This document shows positions 1 through 12,123 of a stretch of 64,000 nucleotides of DNA, piece after piece (within the stretch, counting starts at the first letter, position 1; each line of letters begins with the position of its first letter). The position numbers and the translations under genes are program-made. Source of the stretch: Lactifluus volemus (Eukaryota; Basidiomycota; Agaricomycetes; Russulales; Russulaceae); contig WTXI01000006.1 in assembly GCA_022376515.1 (NCBI GenBank), positions 310,001 to 374,000 on the forward strand. The letters are read 5' to 3'. Under the pieces are notes generated by a model that saw only the letters and a list, made by a program, of their open reading frames with translations, had not been told where the DNA came from and ran no database searches.

Positions 1-221
1 CTGCAGTCGACAAGCAAATGGGCCAGCAGCAACCAGAAGCTTTACTCAATGGCTTGCGACAGTGTAAGGAATACGGGACTTCCTTCTCAGAGAAAGTCCA
101 AGTCATTCTTCATGCACTGCAGACGCATGTAGACCTTGACTGTCGATTTTTGGGTATCCGGCTGTCTTTCTCAGAATTCTATCGTGCCAAGAAAGACTCA
201 CAGGCGCAACCTAAATCATAA
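1..221 (+). CDS. 3' end of an unrecognised gene (partial)
   Basis: An open frame enters from the left edge and ends with TAA at 219-221. The visible residues, about 70, include the stretch LLNGLRQCKEYG and look like ordinary polar protein, but match nothing I recognise. The next gene ends convergently at 355 on the other strand, which suits a terminal exon here. It could equally be chance coding potential, because no splice partner can be seen. Confidence 0.3.
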   Translation, partial: AVDKQMGQQQPEALLNGLRQCKEYGTSFSEKVQVILHALQTHVDLDCRFLGIRLSFSEFYRAKKDSQAQPKS

Positions 222-354
222 TAGCTTCGTTTTAACCGGTTATGTGTACAACAAGCTTCGTGTCACTACGAGAAATCCACGCGCTACTCCATACAAATAC
301 ATTAGCAAATACAAACCTACCAGTAATCTGTAGCACGCGCGATTAACTGCTCGC

Positions 355-3300
355 CTACTGTTGTCGTGGCGGTTTATACCACCTCAACATAAGAGAACTA
401 CAGATGACTGAGACCGAACTGATGCGTACTCCAATGTGAGCGAGATTTGGTTGATATGGGAATGAGACGACTTACGACAAAGCCATGGCAAGTGAAGCCC
501 AGACGGGATCAAGGCGGATGTGCCTAACGGGGTAAAGGACGCCTGCCGCAATCGGAAGCGCGGCTATGTTGTAGACCAGCGCCCACAACTGACGTATGTC
601 TGTGGTCAGCGTATATTTTCCTCTATCTCTGGTGTCACTCACAAAGTTGAGCTTGACCCGCCGAAACACAGTGGCAGATAGATCCACTAAGGTCAGAATG
701 CTACTGAGATCCGATGAAACAAGGATAAACGAGGCACTCGAGAGCGCCACATCGCTTCCCGACCCAATCGCTATGGCCACGTCGGCTGCGGCTAGCGCCT
801 TTAGAATGGTCAATTCCGTCGAGCGACTGCTGAATACTTTCAACACCCACCGGCGCATCGTTGATGCCATCCCCAACCATAGCAACCACGCAACGGTTGT
901 TTAATCTCATCCCAGATAAACTTCTAAATTTTGATCTCTGCTTCTTCGGAGCGTTCTCTTGAAGCCAACGAACCTTGTCCGCCTAATCATCAACAATTGT
1001 CAGCAGGTAACTAGCGAAGTATCACCCAAGGTTTCACCTTTTCGTGAGGTAATACGCCCGCGATTACATTAGATTCAGGAATGCCTACTTGCTTCGCCAC
1101 GGACTTTGCAGTCGCCACGTCATCACCGGAAATCATCCAAGTTGCTAACTTCTGGGACTGTAGGTGGGAAACCACGGCTTTGGCGTCAGGTCGGAGGGGA
1201 TCTGTAACAGCAAACAAGAAGAGAATTTTGAATGGGCTAGCCTTCCATGCTTCTGCCGCATCGTCTCGGCGAACAGCGAGTAACACAACACTTTTTCCCT
1301 CCGATTTCCAGGACTCCAGCCGGTCAGCGAACTCTGTAGGAATCTCTGCCCCATGTTCTGCCATCCACGCCTCGTTTCCGACGGCCACTGAACATCCCAC
1401 ATCTTTGAATGTAGCCTTGAGTCCCCGCCCTGGGATTTCTTCAACAGAGCTGGCCGTATGAAGAATGGCATGGTTAAGCTCGCAATACGAACGAACGGCA
1501 GTCGCAAGAGGATGGGAACTAGATGCTTCAATCTCGGCCGCCAATCCAAGCACGACTTCGCGACTCCATGGGCTTTTGTTACACAAATCCCCAGTGTCTG
1601 CGACCGTCGGCTGTCCGCCTACCGTTAGGGTCCCCGTCTTATCAAAAATGACGGCGTCGAGCTGCGCGGCCTCCTGAAAGGCCTCGCCGCCTCCGCGAGC
1701 CAAGATTCCAAACTTCGCGGCAATACCGGAGCCAACGAGAAGAGCGGTTGGAGCTGCAAGTCCAATGCCACATGGACATGCTACGACAAAGACGGTGATA
1801 GCGAACTCGAGGGACCACAGTGCTAGTGAAAACGGTTATCAACAAACAGCTCTTTATCGAAGAGAAGAAACTCACGCCATCCCCCTACGTCTTTATCAAG
1901 GTAGCTACGTGGGAGTACGTTGCCCAGTCCTAGACTAAGCCATACGATCCAAGTAACGAGGGCAAGTAACGTGACCACAGGCACGAAATAACCCGTTAAG
2001 CGGTCGGCGAAGCGCTCGATGGGCGCTCTTTTTGTCTGGCTATCTCTGATTACTTTGATGACATGATCAAGCCTATACCTGGGTGAGAATTGCATGATTT
2101 GACATTAATGAAGGCACTGACATGGTCTTGCCCTCTGCCACATCTATTCTCACATCTACAGCCTGACCAATGTTAATAGTTCCCAGGAGTACATGATCTC
2201 CGGAACCCTTCGTGATTGGTTTAGATTCCCCTGTCACCGCGCTCTCATCGAACAGAGAGGGACCGGAGACAACGATACCATCAATCGCAGGTGTGGCTCC
2301 TTTTGGCACCCGAATTACATCGCCAACTTCCAGGAGATCTGCAGGGACTTTCTGTACTTTGGAACCGGGCTTCGCTATTTGAGCCGCTGTATCTGTATCT
2401 GTGTCTCCGTTTTCTATGTCGTGATCTTCGCTGGGAAAGCTGGAAAGTAGTCTCTTCTCGTCTGCCAAACCCACAACGAACGCTTCTGCTGGCTTCAACT
2501 TTGCTAGGCTAGTAATGGCATCTCTGGTTCGACTCTTGGTATACGCCTCTATGTATCTGCCTGGCCTGGGGTCAGACGTGCTCCTCACTACGACGGGAAA
2601 GAGGCGTACCAGTGAGTAGAATCATCGTTAGGAAGACAACGGAATCAAAGTAAGTTGATGTATCGGCATGGCCATCTGGAGATGGTGAACTCGAGGCTGC
2701 GAGGACTAGCAAAACGATCGAGGAGAAATAGGCCACTGAGACTCCAGATGATACCTGCCATAGCGAGGATACTTGAATTAGCAAACAACGGCGTGGCTGG
2801 CGTGTGGTGAAGACACGTACCAGCAAATTCATACTTCCAAAACGAAGAAAACGCTTCCATACAGGCGTGCGACTTCCCCTTCTCCATAGAGCATGTATCT
2901 CCTTCAAACTTCGCCTGTGGAAGCCTCCAGCGCTATAGAACATCGCCGGCGTAGCCAAAAAGAACAAGGACCATTGAATCCGTGATGAATTTCCCGTCCA
3001 CATCGGCTCCATCAAAAAATTTCTGACAGAGTTCTTCGGTGATGCTAGGCTCATAAAGAAGATACCAATGACGAAAGTGGGAACAGCAATGATAGCAGAA
3101 ACCCCGAGGCGGTAGAGGAGCCGACGTTTTTCCCTTGCCTGTACGGACAGAGCGCGGTCCTCAAGAGAGGGGGTTTATGTACTGTGACCCGGAAAGGGGG
3201 GTTGTTGGAGGACACGATGGCGGAGACAATGTCACGTATGGTGAAGGTGGGTGGGGATGGGTCATAAGTGAGACGAAGAATGGGATCCCGGAGAGTTAGT

Positions 3301-4507
3301 GGTTCTTTGCATACAATCCAACTCATTTTGCTGAGGCATTGCATAACCTTTTCAGGACAGTGGCTGGTGGGAATCTATTAGAGTCTTCGAAAAAAATTTC
3401 TGTTACGATGACTTACTCGCAGAACATGCCCTCTACGTGCAGAGCAACAGTGCGTCTCCCCAAGGCAGTATTTGGAGTATCCGACGTCGTTTTGACAGGC
3501 TCCACGGTGACCACAGATGCTTCGAATCCTGCGGATTCAATAACTTCCTGCACTTCCTTGATTATATTCCTGCTTTCAACAACCAAAGACGCAGAATTTC
3601 CGATGAGATCGACCGAAACATCTTCGACTCCCTCCAACTCGGAAAGTAACTTGGTGACGGTGGAAGAACAAGAGGCACAAGTCATCCCCGCTACAGTGAG
3701 AGTGACACGAAGGGACCCGTTCATCTCGACGTTTGTTGGTTCTAGGTTTGAGGGGAGTACTGATACAACTTCAGCCTCATATCCTATGCTTCTAATAGTC
3801 TCAAGTACGTCCTCTGCGATAATATGGTTATACAAAGTGGCGGTGGCTGAATTTCCGAGAAGCGAGACGGACACGTCATGCACACCAGAAAGTCCGGACA
3901 ATGCCTGAGCCACCGTCGTTGTACACGATGCACAAGTCATTCCGCCGACAGAAAGCGTGAGAACATATGATTCGTCACTGGCGTAATGTGACGTATTGAC
4001 GGTCGCGCCCAGAAAAGGATGGGCTTTCTCTATGGATACAGGTTGCTGCTGCGAGTGTTTTGAGGATGTCCCTGCTTCTGCTATTTCTAGTATGTCAGGC
4101 TTGCTTTTGAAGTCGTGCTGACAAACATGGCATTGTTCCAGATGCTTCTTAACTTTACGCGAGGGTATTGAGAAAAAAAGGCGATCAGGTGGTCGCTCAA
4201 GGTCCCCGTTTGTGGTGTCAGCAATATCGAAGCCGGAATCTTCAATCGCCTCCGTGATAATGAGAGCTGACAGGGAGGTAGGATGGTCTACGGTTACGCA
4301 TTGAGACAGAATGGATACGTGGACGGAATTGGGCGAAGGGGAGAGTCGCTTGAGAGCCTCCTTGATGGTATGAACGCAACTTTATTTTATTGAGAATAGA
4401 TTAGCTGATCTGGTGGTGGGGAGTATAAGTAACGGAAGGTACCTTCCACAATGGAGGTTGGAGATGAATATTGTTGTTGTAACTTGATCGCGGTTATTCG
4501 CCGACAT
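355..4507 (-). CDS. CCC2: Copper-transporting P1B-type ATPase
   Basis: This pump moves Cu(I) into the secretory pathway, where it loads secreted copper enzymes and the Fet3-type ferroxidase. Three N-terminal metal-binding domains are visible: LHCGSC (split by the first intron near 4440), then MTCASC near 3935 and again near 3690. The actuator motif TGES lies near 2235, the copper-channel motif CPC near 1775, the phosphorylated DKTGT near 1645 and GDGINDAP near 850. The usual SEHPL motif reads SSHPL. The start at 4507 is chosen because its phase-2 splice completes the first CxxC. The last exon gives SSVSVICSSLMLRWYKPP and stops at 355, matching the family's end. About ten introns interrupt it. 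It is divergent from the Vip1 gene, 257 bp away. Family call is firm; exact exon edges are not all checked. Confidence 0.93.
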
Positions 4508-4764
4508 TGAGGCGGAGAAGCTTGGTGGCAAAGAGATGGTGAAAGAGGGAGATTATGACTTATTAATACTGAAAATCGGTGTCCGCAGAATTGCCTCATT
4601 ATTTGCCTCACTGAGCCGGGTGGAGTAGAGAGGCAATTGTGCGTGCATGAGTACACCAGACACCCCGTTTGGGGTCCTCGGTGCCTACCCGCTTGTCCGC
4701 TTGGCAAGTTGAAGATCCGACATTGATCTGACTCGACCAACCTCGCAGACAGTCTTTGAATCGA

Positions 4765-7700
4765 ATGCATTGGGATAGACCATCCCGCGTCTCGCTGTTG
4801 CATACAACTGATAGGCATTCATCCCGCTCTAGCTCCATTCTAGCTAGATCTTCCACGCCGTCCCCTACAGGCTCTCACACATCCGATCTATACTTTGGAA
4901 ATGAGCCCCCGAAGCCGACAATCGTCCTAGGTATATGCGCAATGGACATCAAAGCTCGGTCAAAGGCGATGAGGGAGATTCTCACCCGCCTCGTGGACAG
5001 AGCGAGAGGAACCGTCGAGGTCAAAGTTTTCGGAGATAAAGTCATCCTTGACGAGGGTGAGCCGAGATCCGTCTGATATGCGCGCCTCTTTTTGATATCT
5101 CGGTACTTTCGCTGGCAGACGTTGAAAATTGGCCAAGATGCGACATTCTCATTTCTTTCTTCTCTACAGACTTCCCCTTAGACAAAGCAATATCCTACGT
5201 AAAGCTTCGCAACCCTTTCTGTATCAATGAGCTTTTGCCTCAAGCTATTCTCTGGGACCGTCGCTTAGTGGGACAGGTCCTGGATCATGTCCAAGTACCT
5301 ACTCCAAACAGGTTGGAAGTGTCTCGCGACGGTGGACCCAAGGTCAACGACGAACTCAAAGAATATATGAAAGCCAGGATTGGTATTGAGCTAGACAACT
5401 TCCGGGTTATCCCAGAAGTGACTCTGCGGGAAGATGGCAACGCTATCATAGCCCATGGTCAAGTATTAGAAAAACCTTTTGTGGAGAAACCTGTGAGCGG
5501 CGAGGACCATAACGTTTACATATACTTTAGGGATGGTGGTGGTCGCCGCCTCTTCAGAAAGGTAAGCCACTGACGTAACGGGTATTATCCTGGATGGTGT
5601 GAAACTTGTTTCAGGTTGGAAACAAAAGTAGTGAACTGGATCCCGGATTAATGCACCCGAGAACCGATGGCTCTTACATATATGAAGAGTTCATTGATGT
5701 TGATAATTCGGAGGACATCAAAGTCTATACCGTCGGTAAAGACTATACCCATGCGGAGACACGCAAGTCTCCTGTGGTTGACGGAGTCGTGAGACGCAAT
5801 ACCGAAGGAAAAGAGATCCGGTGAGCAAAGAATACTCCTTTTGTCACGGGTCTCGCTTAGATTGCGTAGGTTTATCACACACCTAAATGACGCGGAGAAG
5901 TCCTGGGCGGTGAAAATCTGCCATGCGTTTGGCCAGAGAGTATGTGGCTATGATATGCTGCGCTGCGAAAACGGTACGCGGAGTCAAGTGATTGATGTCA
6001 ACGGCTGGAGTTTCGTTAAGGGCAATGAGTCCTATTACGGTGAGTATATTTGATAAACCACAAGTGTCAGCGCCGGAATGATGTTCTTGCCTCTGCTCCA
6101 CCTCCTAGACAAAGCGGCTGAGATTCTCTCAGCCCTTTGTACCCGTATTTCGACAGCTCCGGATAGACCGTTAATCAATTCCGAGTCTGCCACCCCGGAA
6201 GCGCCAACATGGCTACTGAAGGCGAACGTCACCGTCTTCCGCCACGCTGACCGGACTCCGAAACAGAAGCTCAAGTTTAATTTCCCCATTGGAGAGGCGT
6301 GGACTCAGCCCTTTGTTACCCTCCTAAATGGCGAGAAGGAGGAGATCATACTACGTGAGAAAGAGCAACTTCGCCGTATCGCCGTTGCCGTAGAGGAGGC
6401 TAAACGACTGGGCGCGGACGGAGAAGACCTAAACAAGCTGACTCTCCTCAATAACGCGCTGTTTAGCAAGATAGAACTTCCTGGAACAAAGCGCAGCTCA
6501 ACCGGTGTACTCGAAGAAGGCAGCTGGCCAACCAAGGAAACTGGTCAAATTGACGCTCGTATTCAAGTGGGGCGGGGAATTCACCCACTCCGCACGCTAT
6601 CAATCCCGGGACTTGGGCGAGAATATGAAGAAAGACATATCTATAATGAGTAAGCATCTTAACCTTTCTCTCGACGAACGTGCGTCGGGACTGAAGAGAG
6701 CGCGCAGACAGAGAGGTCCTAAACAATGTGAAGGTCCGTGTGTTCGCACAAAGATGACAAAGATGCCGCTAATTTTGCCTGTTTGGGGAATAAAGATATT
6801 TACGTCTTCTGAGCGCCGCGTCATTGCTTCCGCTGAGATCTTCGCCGCAACACTGCTTGATCAACATCAATCCTTGTGTCCGCGAGCCCAACCCCTGCAC
6901 GCTCAGGAAGATCGTCTGCAGATGGCGTCTCTGGGCATACGATCACACCAAAGTCTTCGATGTCATGGAGAGAACTCCAAACTCATCGTACGCAAGGACC
7001 TTCTGGACGACTCGAATGCCGCAAAGGACCTCATGGATGACGTGAAGAAGCGGCTCAAGATCTTGCTGCGACCTGGGGAGCCAGAAAAACGACCAGAACT
7101 GACGTGGCCAAAGAGCATGAACAAAGAGCCGGTGGAAGTTGTCAAGGCAAGCCTATTGTATACCCTTACAAAGGGAAAGACGGTTTTTAACTTGCGCAGG
7201 AAGTAATGGAACTCCTTAGCGGTTTCAGGACCATCATGGGTCGAAATTTTGATACGCTAGACGTGGAGAAGATCCAGGAACGATGGTAAGTTAGGTTGAG
7301 GTATGAACGTGCATAGGACCCGTCTTACTTTCGCCGAGGTGTTGCGGAGACGAGCCTTGGCTCTTCCGCGAACGTTGGGAGAAGCTTTTTGAAGATTTCT
7401 GTGACGTAAAGCCGGAAAAATTTGATCCATCACGCGTAAGTGCGACTTCGACCTTATCTCATACTGTGTCTTTGTGAATCAGATTCGGTGTCGTCCAGGT
7501 ATCAGAATTGTACGATACGATCAAATACTGTGCCCTCCATCACCGCACCTTTCTTTTTTCAATTTTCGACACGAGCGGTGGGCAGGACAATCATCAGCCC
7601 CGTGATCGTAAACTCCACGAACTGTATGGTCGCGCTAAGGCTCTCTTTGACCTTGTGGCGCCACAAGAATATGGCATCGAGCCTGAGGAAAAGTCGTTCA

Positions 7701-8489
7701 TTTTCTTGGCATTTCCCCTCACTTTGACTCATCTAGGTATTCCTTTTAGGGAGGAGATTGGCGTACTTACCTCACTTCCGCTTCTCCGCAAGGTAGTTGA
7801 GGACCTGGAGGAAGCACGTAATCATGGGCGTAGCTCATTAACCTGTTACTTCACCAAGGAGAGCCACATCCACACGCTAGTGAACCTTGTTCTCTTGTCG
7901 GGGCTCCCGATCGCGAATCGACGAATACCTGAGCTTGACTACGCGGTACGCTCCGAACGTTTGTGTGATGTGCAGTTTTACTGATGCATCGCGACAGTCA
8001 CATATAACGCATGTCATTTCCAAAAAATTGATCTCCAAAATAGTGAATTGATTCCTCTCCTAGATTCGAGTTGTATGAGCGCAACTATGGCCGAGGTAAC
8101 TCTGACAAGGAATATTCTATCAAACTATCATTGAGCGAAGGCGCTCATTCGTCCAATGTCCTTGATTCCGCCCTAGATGCTCGGCACTCATTAAACGTGC
8201 AACAGCGACGGTCAGTCTACACCATTCGGAATCTCTACTTCTGTCAGATAGGCTAATGGTTGTGTCCATAGAAAACTGACTCAGCACCTGCCTTATAGCC
8301 TTGTCATCGGGAAGCTATCGAAACATTTTGGCCGTACACCAGAAGTGAGTTACACGAGTAAACTAACCTATATCATAACTGCATAACTGATCGTGTGCGA
8401 AGGATGACGACACGGGGCCAGAGCCATCGATCGTTATCGAGGCAGTACCCGCAACGGTTGCCAATGACAGTAGCAAAGACTACCCATGA
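4765..8489 (+). CDS. VIP1: Inositol hexakisphosphate / diphosphoinositol-pentakisphosphate kinase (Vip1/Asp1)
   Basis: Bifunctional cytosolic enzyme making and removing the 1-position pyrophosphate of inositol pyrophosphates, which signal phosphate status and shape polarity and microtubules. The N-terminal part has the family signature [14 protein letters not shown], followed by the ATP-grasp kinase domain ([19 protein letters not shown] near 5480 and [13 protein letters not shown] near 6000). The histidine-acid-phosphatase half begins with [11 protein letters not shown] near 6235 and contains the later ESHIHTL near 7860. The start at 4765 is the first ATG in frame; an earlier TTG is ignored. 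Many short introns occur, several of them in the phosphatase half around 6650-6800. The last exon ends at TGA 8487-8489. Confidence 0.92.
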
Positions 8490-8625
8490 AACTAATCCAG
8501 AGCCGCTTAATATTCAGTCATTATTCCCTCCAATTAATTGTCTAAATTCACGACTACATGGTCTAATACGGAACAGGGACAATATATATATGTGAAGACA
8601 GCCAACGAGACTCGCAGGATGCACC

Positions 8626-9565
8626 TCAGGCTACCTGAGGGGCGTCTTCCCATGCCTGTAGACCCAGCCGGGACGCAATTCACCGGACTGCTCTGGCTTC
8701 AGTTCGCGGAAGATTAATGTGTGCGGTGGACCTTTTGTGTTTGCCATCGAAGGATGGTCTTGGTCAAAGAGGCAGAAGCCGTTTGGGAAAGCATCGACGA
8801 CTGGGTCGCAGTGCTGCAAACGATGAGGTTGTGTCATGGTACCTGCGTGACAGAAATCTCGTGTCACCATGCCTGTGCTTTGAGAGAAACGTTGCGGACA
8901 CTTACAACCTACAATGAGCGCGTCAGTATAAGTGTGGGTGTGAGATCGGGCGTGGCTTGCCTGAATGCCTCTTTGTTCAAACAATCGCTCTCTTTGATCT
9001 GGTCAAGCGTATGCTTCTTGAAAGAGGCTTTGATGTAATACAAGATGTCATACACATGATGTACATTTGGCCTAACAATGGTATCAAATCAAGATTTTAA
9101 CACAACCTTGACGTGGCAGGGAGACTTACCGCCACGGATGGAACTTGAGCGCAAGATTGAATGTTCCGTCTTGATGAGAGATGAGGGGGTGGAAGACATC
9201 CGTGACAAAGTGTACTGTTGGGGTTGTTCGGGATAATTATGGGGAAATGTAAGACGAAACTTTAGGATGGAATCGGTGTAGTAACCTTGTCTCGGAGTGA
9301 CTTTAGCATTTAAAGATGAAAATCGTCGTCGCTCACCCTGGTGGATAAAGAGGACAGCATCCCATATTGATGGATCGTCTACGAATGGGATGACATACAT
9401 GCCAAGGGGGCAGTGGGACTGATATCGCAAAGAAGCATACTCAAGAGAGATGGCAGCACGGGAGAGATGGTTGACCGATGGCGCGAGAGTGGACGTGGAC
9501 GGTAGAGATTTACGAGGGGCCAGCTTTGGAGGAGTGGCAGCAGGTAATAATGGACTTGCGAACAT
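8626..9565 (-). CDS. Fts/AKTIP-type ubiquitin-conjugating enzyme variant (UEV), frame broken
   Basis: Homologue of the E2-like protein Fts (AKTIP), which in other eukaryotes joins Hook and FHIP to link endosomes to dynein. Visible are LEYASLRYQSHCPLGMYVIP, then WDAVLFIHQG, GYYTDSILKFRLTFPHNYPE and, in a later exon, IKASFKKHTLDQIKESDCLN. I see no active-site cysteine, as expected for a UEV. The reading frame breaks four times: at the G run 9220-9223, near 8811, near 8771 and near 8679. Each break is repaired by one added base, which restores conserved residues such as VHFVTDVFHPLISHQDG. The model end (QAWEDAPQVA, stop 8626) assumes this. It may be a decayed gene or a sequencing artefact; the strong residue conservation favours the latter. 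Confidence 0.75.
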
Positions 9566-9604
9566 CGTGCGCCTGCTCGGTCGCCACCACCAGTTACTTT
9601 TTGT

Positions 9605-9622
9605 CCGGTTCACGTGAACCGG
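9605..9622. promoter_or_regulatory. 18-bp perfect palindrome centred on CACGTG
   Basis: CCGGTTCACGTGAACCGG reads the same on both strands and lies in the 78-bp space between the divergent Fts and Rcf2 start codons. CACGTG is the core site of Cbf1/USF-type bHLH factors in fungi. A symmetric site this long in so small a shared promoter suggests a dimeric factor acting on both genes; that is inference. Confidence 0.6.
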
Positions 9623-9643
9623 CTTGCTCATCCTCAATCCCCT

Positions 9644-10387
9644 ATGAAGGCCAACATTACTCAAGAAGAGTTGAAGGCCTTTGACCGTGCTACTGTTCGT
9701 GGTTCTATCGAGGGTGTAGTAGCTGGTCTAGCTATCTCACTCCCCGCCTCGTTCGCCGCACAACGTTACTGGCCCGCGTATCGGACCCTTCCTCTACCTC
9801 TCAAGGCTCTCGGAGTTGTCCTCGTCGTTGGTCCCACCTGGGCTATACAGACCGAACGCAGGGGCGTTGAATTTGATGAGGAATATAACTGGTGGGTTGC
9901 CCACAACATGCTCGGCCGATGGGTGGGTGACATATCCAACATGCAGGAAGGGTGTCAGCCGCCAACTCTTGGATAATGCCAAAGCTCGCGAGGCATACGA
10001 GTGGGACAACCTGAGCTCAAAAGAGAAATTCTCGAAATGGATTTCACGCCATCAATACAAGGTCATTCTGGGCAGCTGGGCAGCTGGCATGGCTGTCGCC
10101 GGCACTATCATTATGCGCAATAGGTATGTGTTGTTTTCGTCGTCCTTTACTTTCCCTTCTTCCCTCTCTCCAGACATCAGTCCACCTCGCAGAAGGTTGT
10201 TCAAGCCCGAATGTGGGCTCAGGGTTTGACGATCGGAGTTCTCCTTGCCACTGGAATCCTCACCCATTCGCAGCGTGGAGAAGCTGCAAAGCACCGTGTC
10301 ATTGATGAATCGTGGCGCGAACTCCTTGAAGCCGAGGCTAGGGAAGCCGAATCACGGAAAATTAAGCAACTTGGCTCTGCTTCTTGA
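9644..10387 (+). CDS. RCF2: Respiratory supercomplex factor 2 (HIG1-domain protein)
   Basis: Inner mitochondrial membrane protein that assists cytochrome c oxidase and respiratory supercomplexes. Exons 9644-9891, 9947-10123 and 10174-10387 give 212 residues with all phases consistent. The N-terminal half holds a hydrophobic stretch (EGVVAGLAISLPASFAAQR) and KALGVVLVVGPTW. The C-terminal HIG1 domain has ISRHQYKVILGSWAAGMAVA and the signature QxRx3Q as QARMWAQ. The ATG at 9644 is chosen over an upstream in-frame GTG. The first intron splits a Trp codon and the second an Arg codon, both in phase 2; a paralogue at 15826-16611 shares the first position and probably the second. Confidence 0.93.
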
Positions 10388-10552
10388 ATGACCCCATAGA
10401 GTTTTTAGATCTATTCATAAAACCTGCTAATCATGGATATGTATCACTACACTACCACTCAGCTCGTCGACTTACTGTAACTTTTTGTTATTACCGCGGG
10501 AGAACGGACCGATGGAGGCATGACCACTCTCAGTCAACCGAGACAAAGTTAG

Positions 10553-12031
10553 ATGTCGTTAAAGCGGAAAAGAGACCCTTCCCCAGACTCGACTGATACT
10601 TCGTCAAGTTCAGAACTCGAGCAGGTCAAGGATGATCCCGTACTGTCCCATGCCGCAAAGCGAAAGCAGAAGAAAGCGCTGTTAAAAGAGTCCATTCCTT
10701 CCACAAAGAAACGGAAGAAGACAGAGCAAGACACGACAACAATAGACCATCCATCGAAACGACAGAATTCCATCTGGGTGGGCAATTTGTGCTACAAGAC
10801 CACGCCAGACTCTCTGCGACGCTTCTTTGATGGAGTCGGGGAGATCACAAGGGTGCATCTACCCACCAAGTTTGTTTCCAACCCAGCTGCTCCTAGTGAA
10901 CCAGCGAGACGAGAAAACCGAGGGTGTGTGTGCGGTTCCTTCATCACTATCATTTTTCTTTGGCTCAACTCTTATCTGTCGGTAGGTTTGCGTATGTAGA
11001 CTTTGCGACGCCAGACGCCAAAAAGTCCGCTATTATGATGACCGAGCAGCCTCTAGAGGGTCGCCGGCTTCTCATCAAGGACGGTGCGTGCATCCAACTT
11101 TTTTTTTGTATTCGCCATCCTTAAACGCCCCCCTCCAAGGCGACAGCTTTGACGGCCGACCTCCTAAACCCAGAATATCGCACAACGATGACGATGATGA
11201 TGCGGAGCGTCAAGGTCAAGTCAAGAGCCAGACCAAATTCGCGCGAAAAATCCTTGATGCGCAAAAGCAGTCGCCAGCACCGACGCTCTTCTTGGGCAAC
11301 CTCGGATTCGAAACCACGGTAGACTCGATCAGAGGCCTTTTAGAGGCCCATCGCTCGAAGAAGAAGAAGAAGAAAAAGGAGACCGCTGGTGATGATGCTG
11401 GTGGTGGAAGTGCGTCCGGGTCTACCGACGACAAGGCGAAAAAGGACGATCCATGGATACGGAAGATCCGTATGGGAACGTTCGAGGATAGCGGTCTATG
11501 TAAAGGGTACCCCATCCATATTCTTAAACCGCCCCCCCTTCGGGTCTACTGCTGACTAGGCAAGAAAATAACAGGTTCGCTTTTGTCGATTTTACGAGCA
11601 TCGAGCACGCGACTGCCGCTTTGATTCACCCCAAGAACCACCAACTCGACGGACGCAAGCTTGTGGTCGAATATGCCTCTGCTGATGCCGTCCGTCGAGG
11701 CGGAGGCGGAGGCGCTGGCCCCAGACCCAAAAATGTAAAGGCATCCGGCGGCGAAGGACACTCGCATAGAAAGAAGAAGCTTGGATCGACGGTGGACGAT
11801 CGCGCCGACGAACGAGACCTTACGACAATGGCGACAACAATGACTATCAAAAAGTCCAAGCCACAAGAAGAAGAGAAAGGCAGGAGAGGCGGCGCGTTTG
11901 CGAAAGCAAAAGTCACCAGCGGTACTTCGCGAAAGTCACGGCCAACTCCTGGTGCAGCGTTGGCGCTGGCGAAGCGGGAACAAGTTGCGATTGTGCCCAG
12001 TCAAGGGCGGAGGATAACATTCGATGATTAG
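10553..12031 (+). CDS. NOP13: Nucleolar RNA-binding protein with two RRMs (Nop13-like)
   Basis: Probable nucleolar protein of ribosome assembly. A basic, Ser-rich N terminus (KRKRDPSPDS) is followed by RRM1, with RNP2-like SIWVGNLCYKTT and, after an intron, RNP1-like FAYVDFATPDAK. RRM2 starts at TLFLGNLGFETT and is interrupted by a lysine-rich insert near 11360 (a run of nine Lys), with RNP1-like FAFVDFTSIEHA after another intron near 11575. The C-terminal tail is rich in Lys, Arg and Gly. The layout matches yeast Nop13, and Nop12 is the main alternative. It sits 166 bp after RCF2 on the same strand. Confidence 0.82.
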
Positions 12032-12123
12032 ATTCATGATTACAGCTCGGAGTAGCTTAGAGCTTCCGAATGCCGCACCTTGTTGGTATCACTACAATGA
12101 CAATGGATTACAGTAAATGAGAC

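Noticed and set aside
6305..6535. Minus-strand frames inside VIP1
   Set aside because: Shadows of a well-conserved exon on the plus strand.
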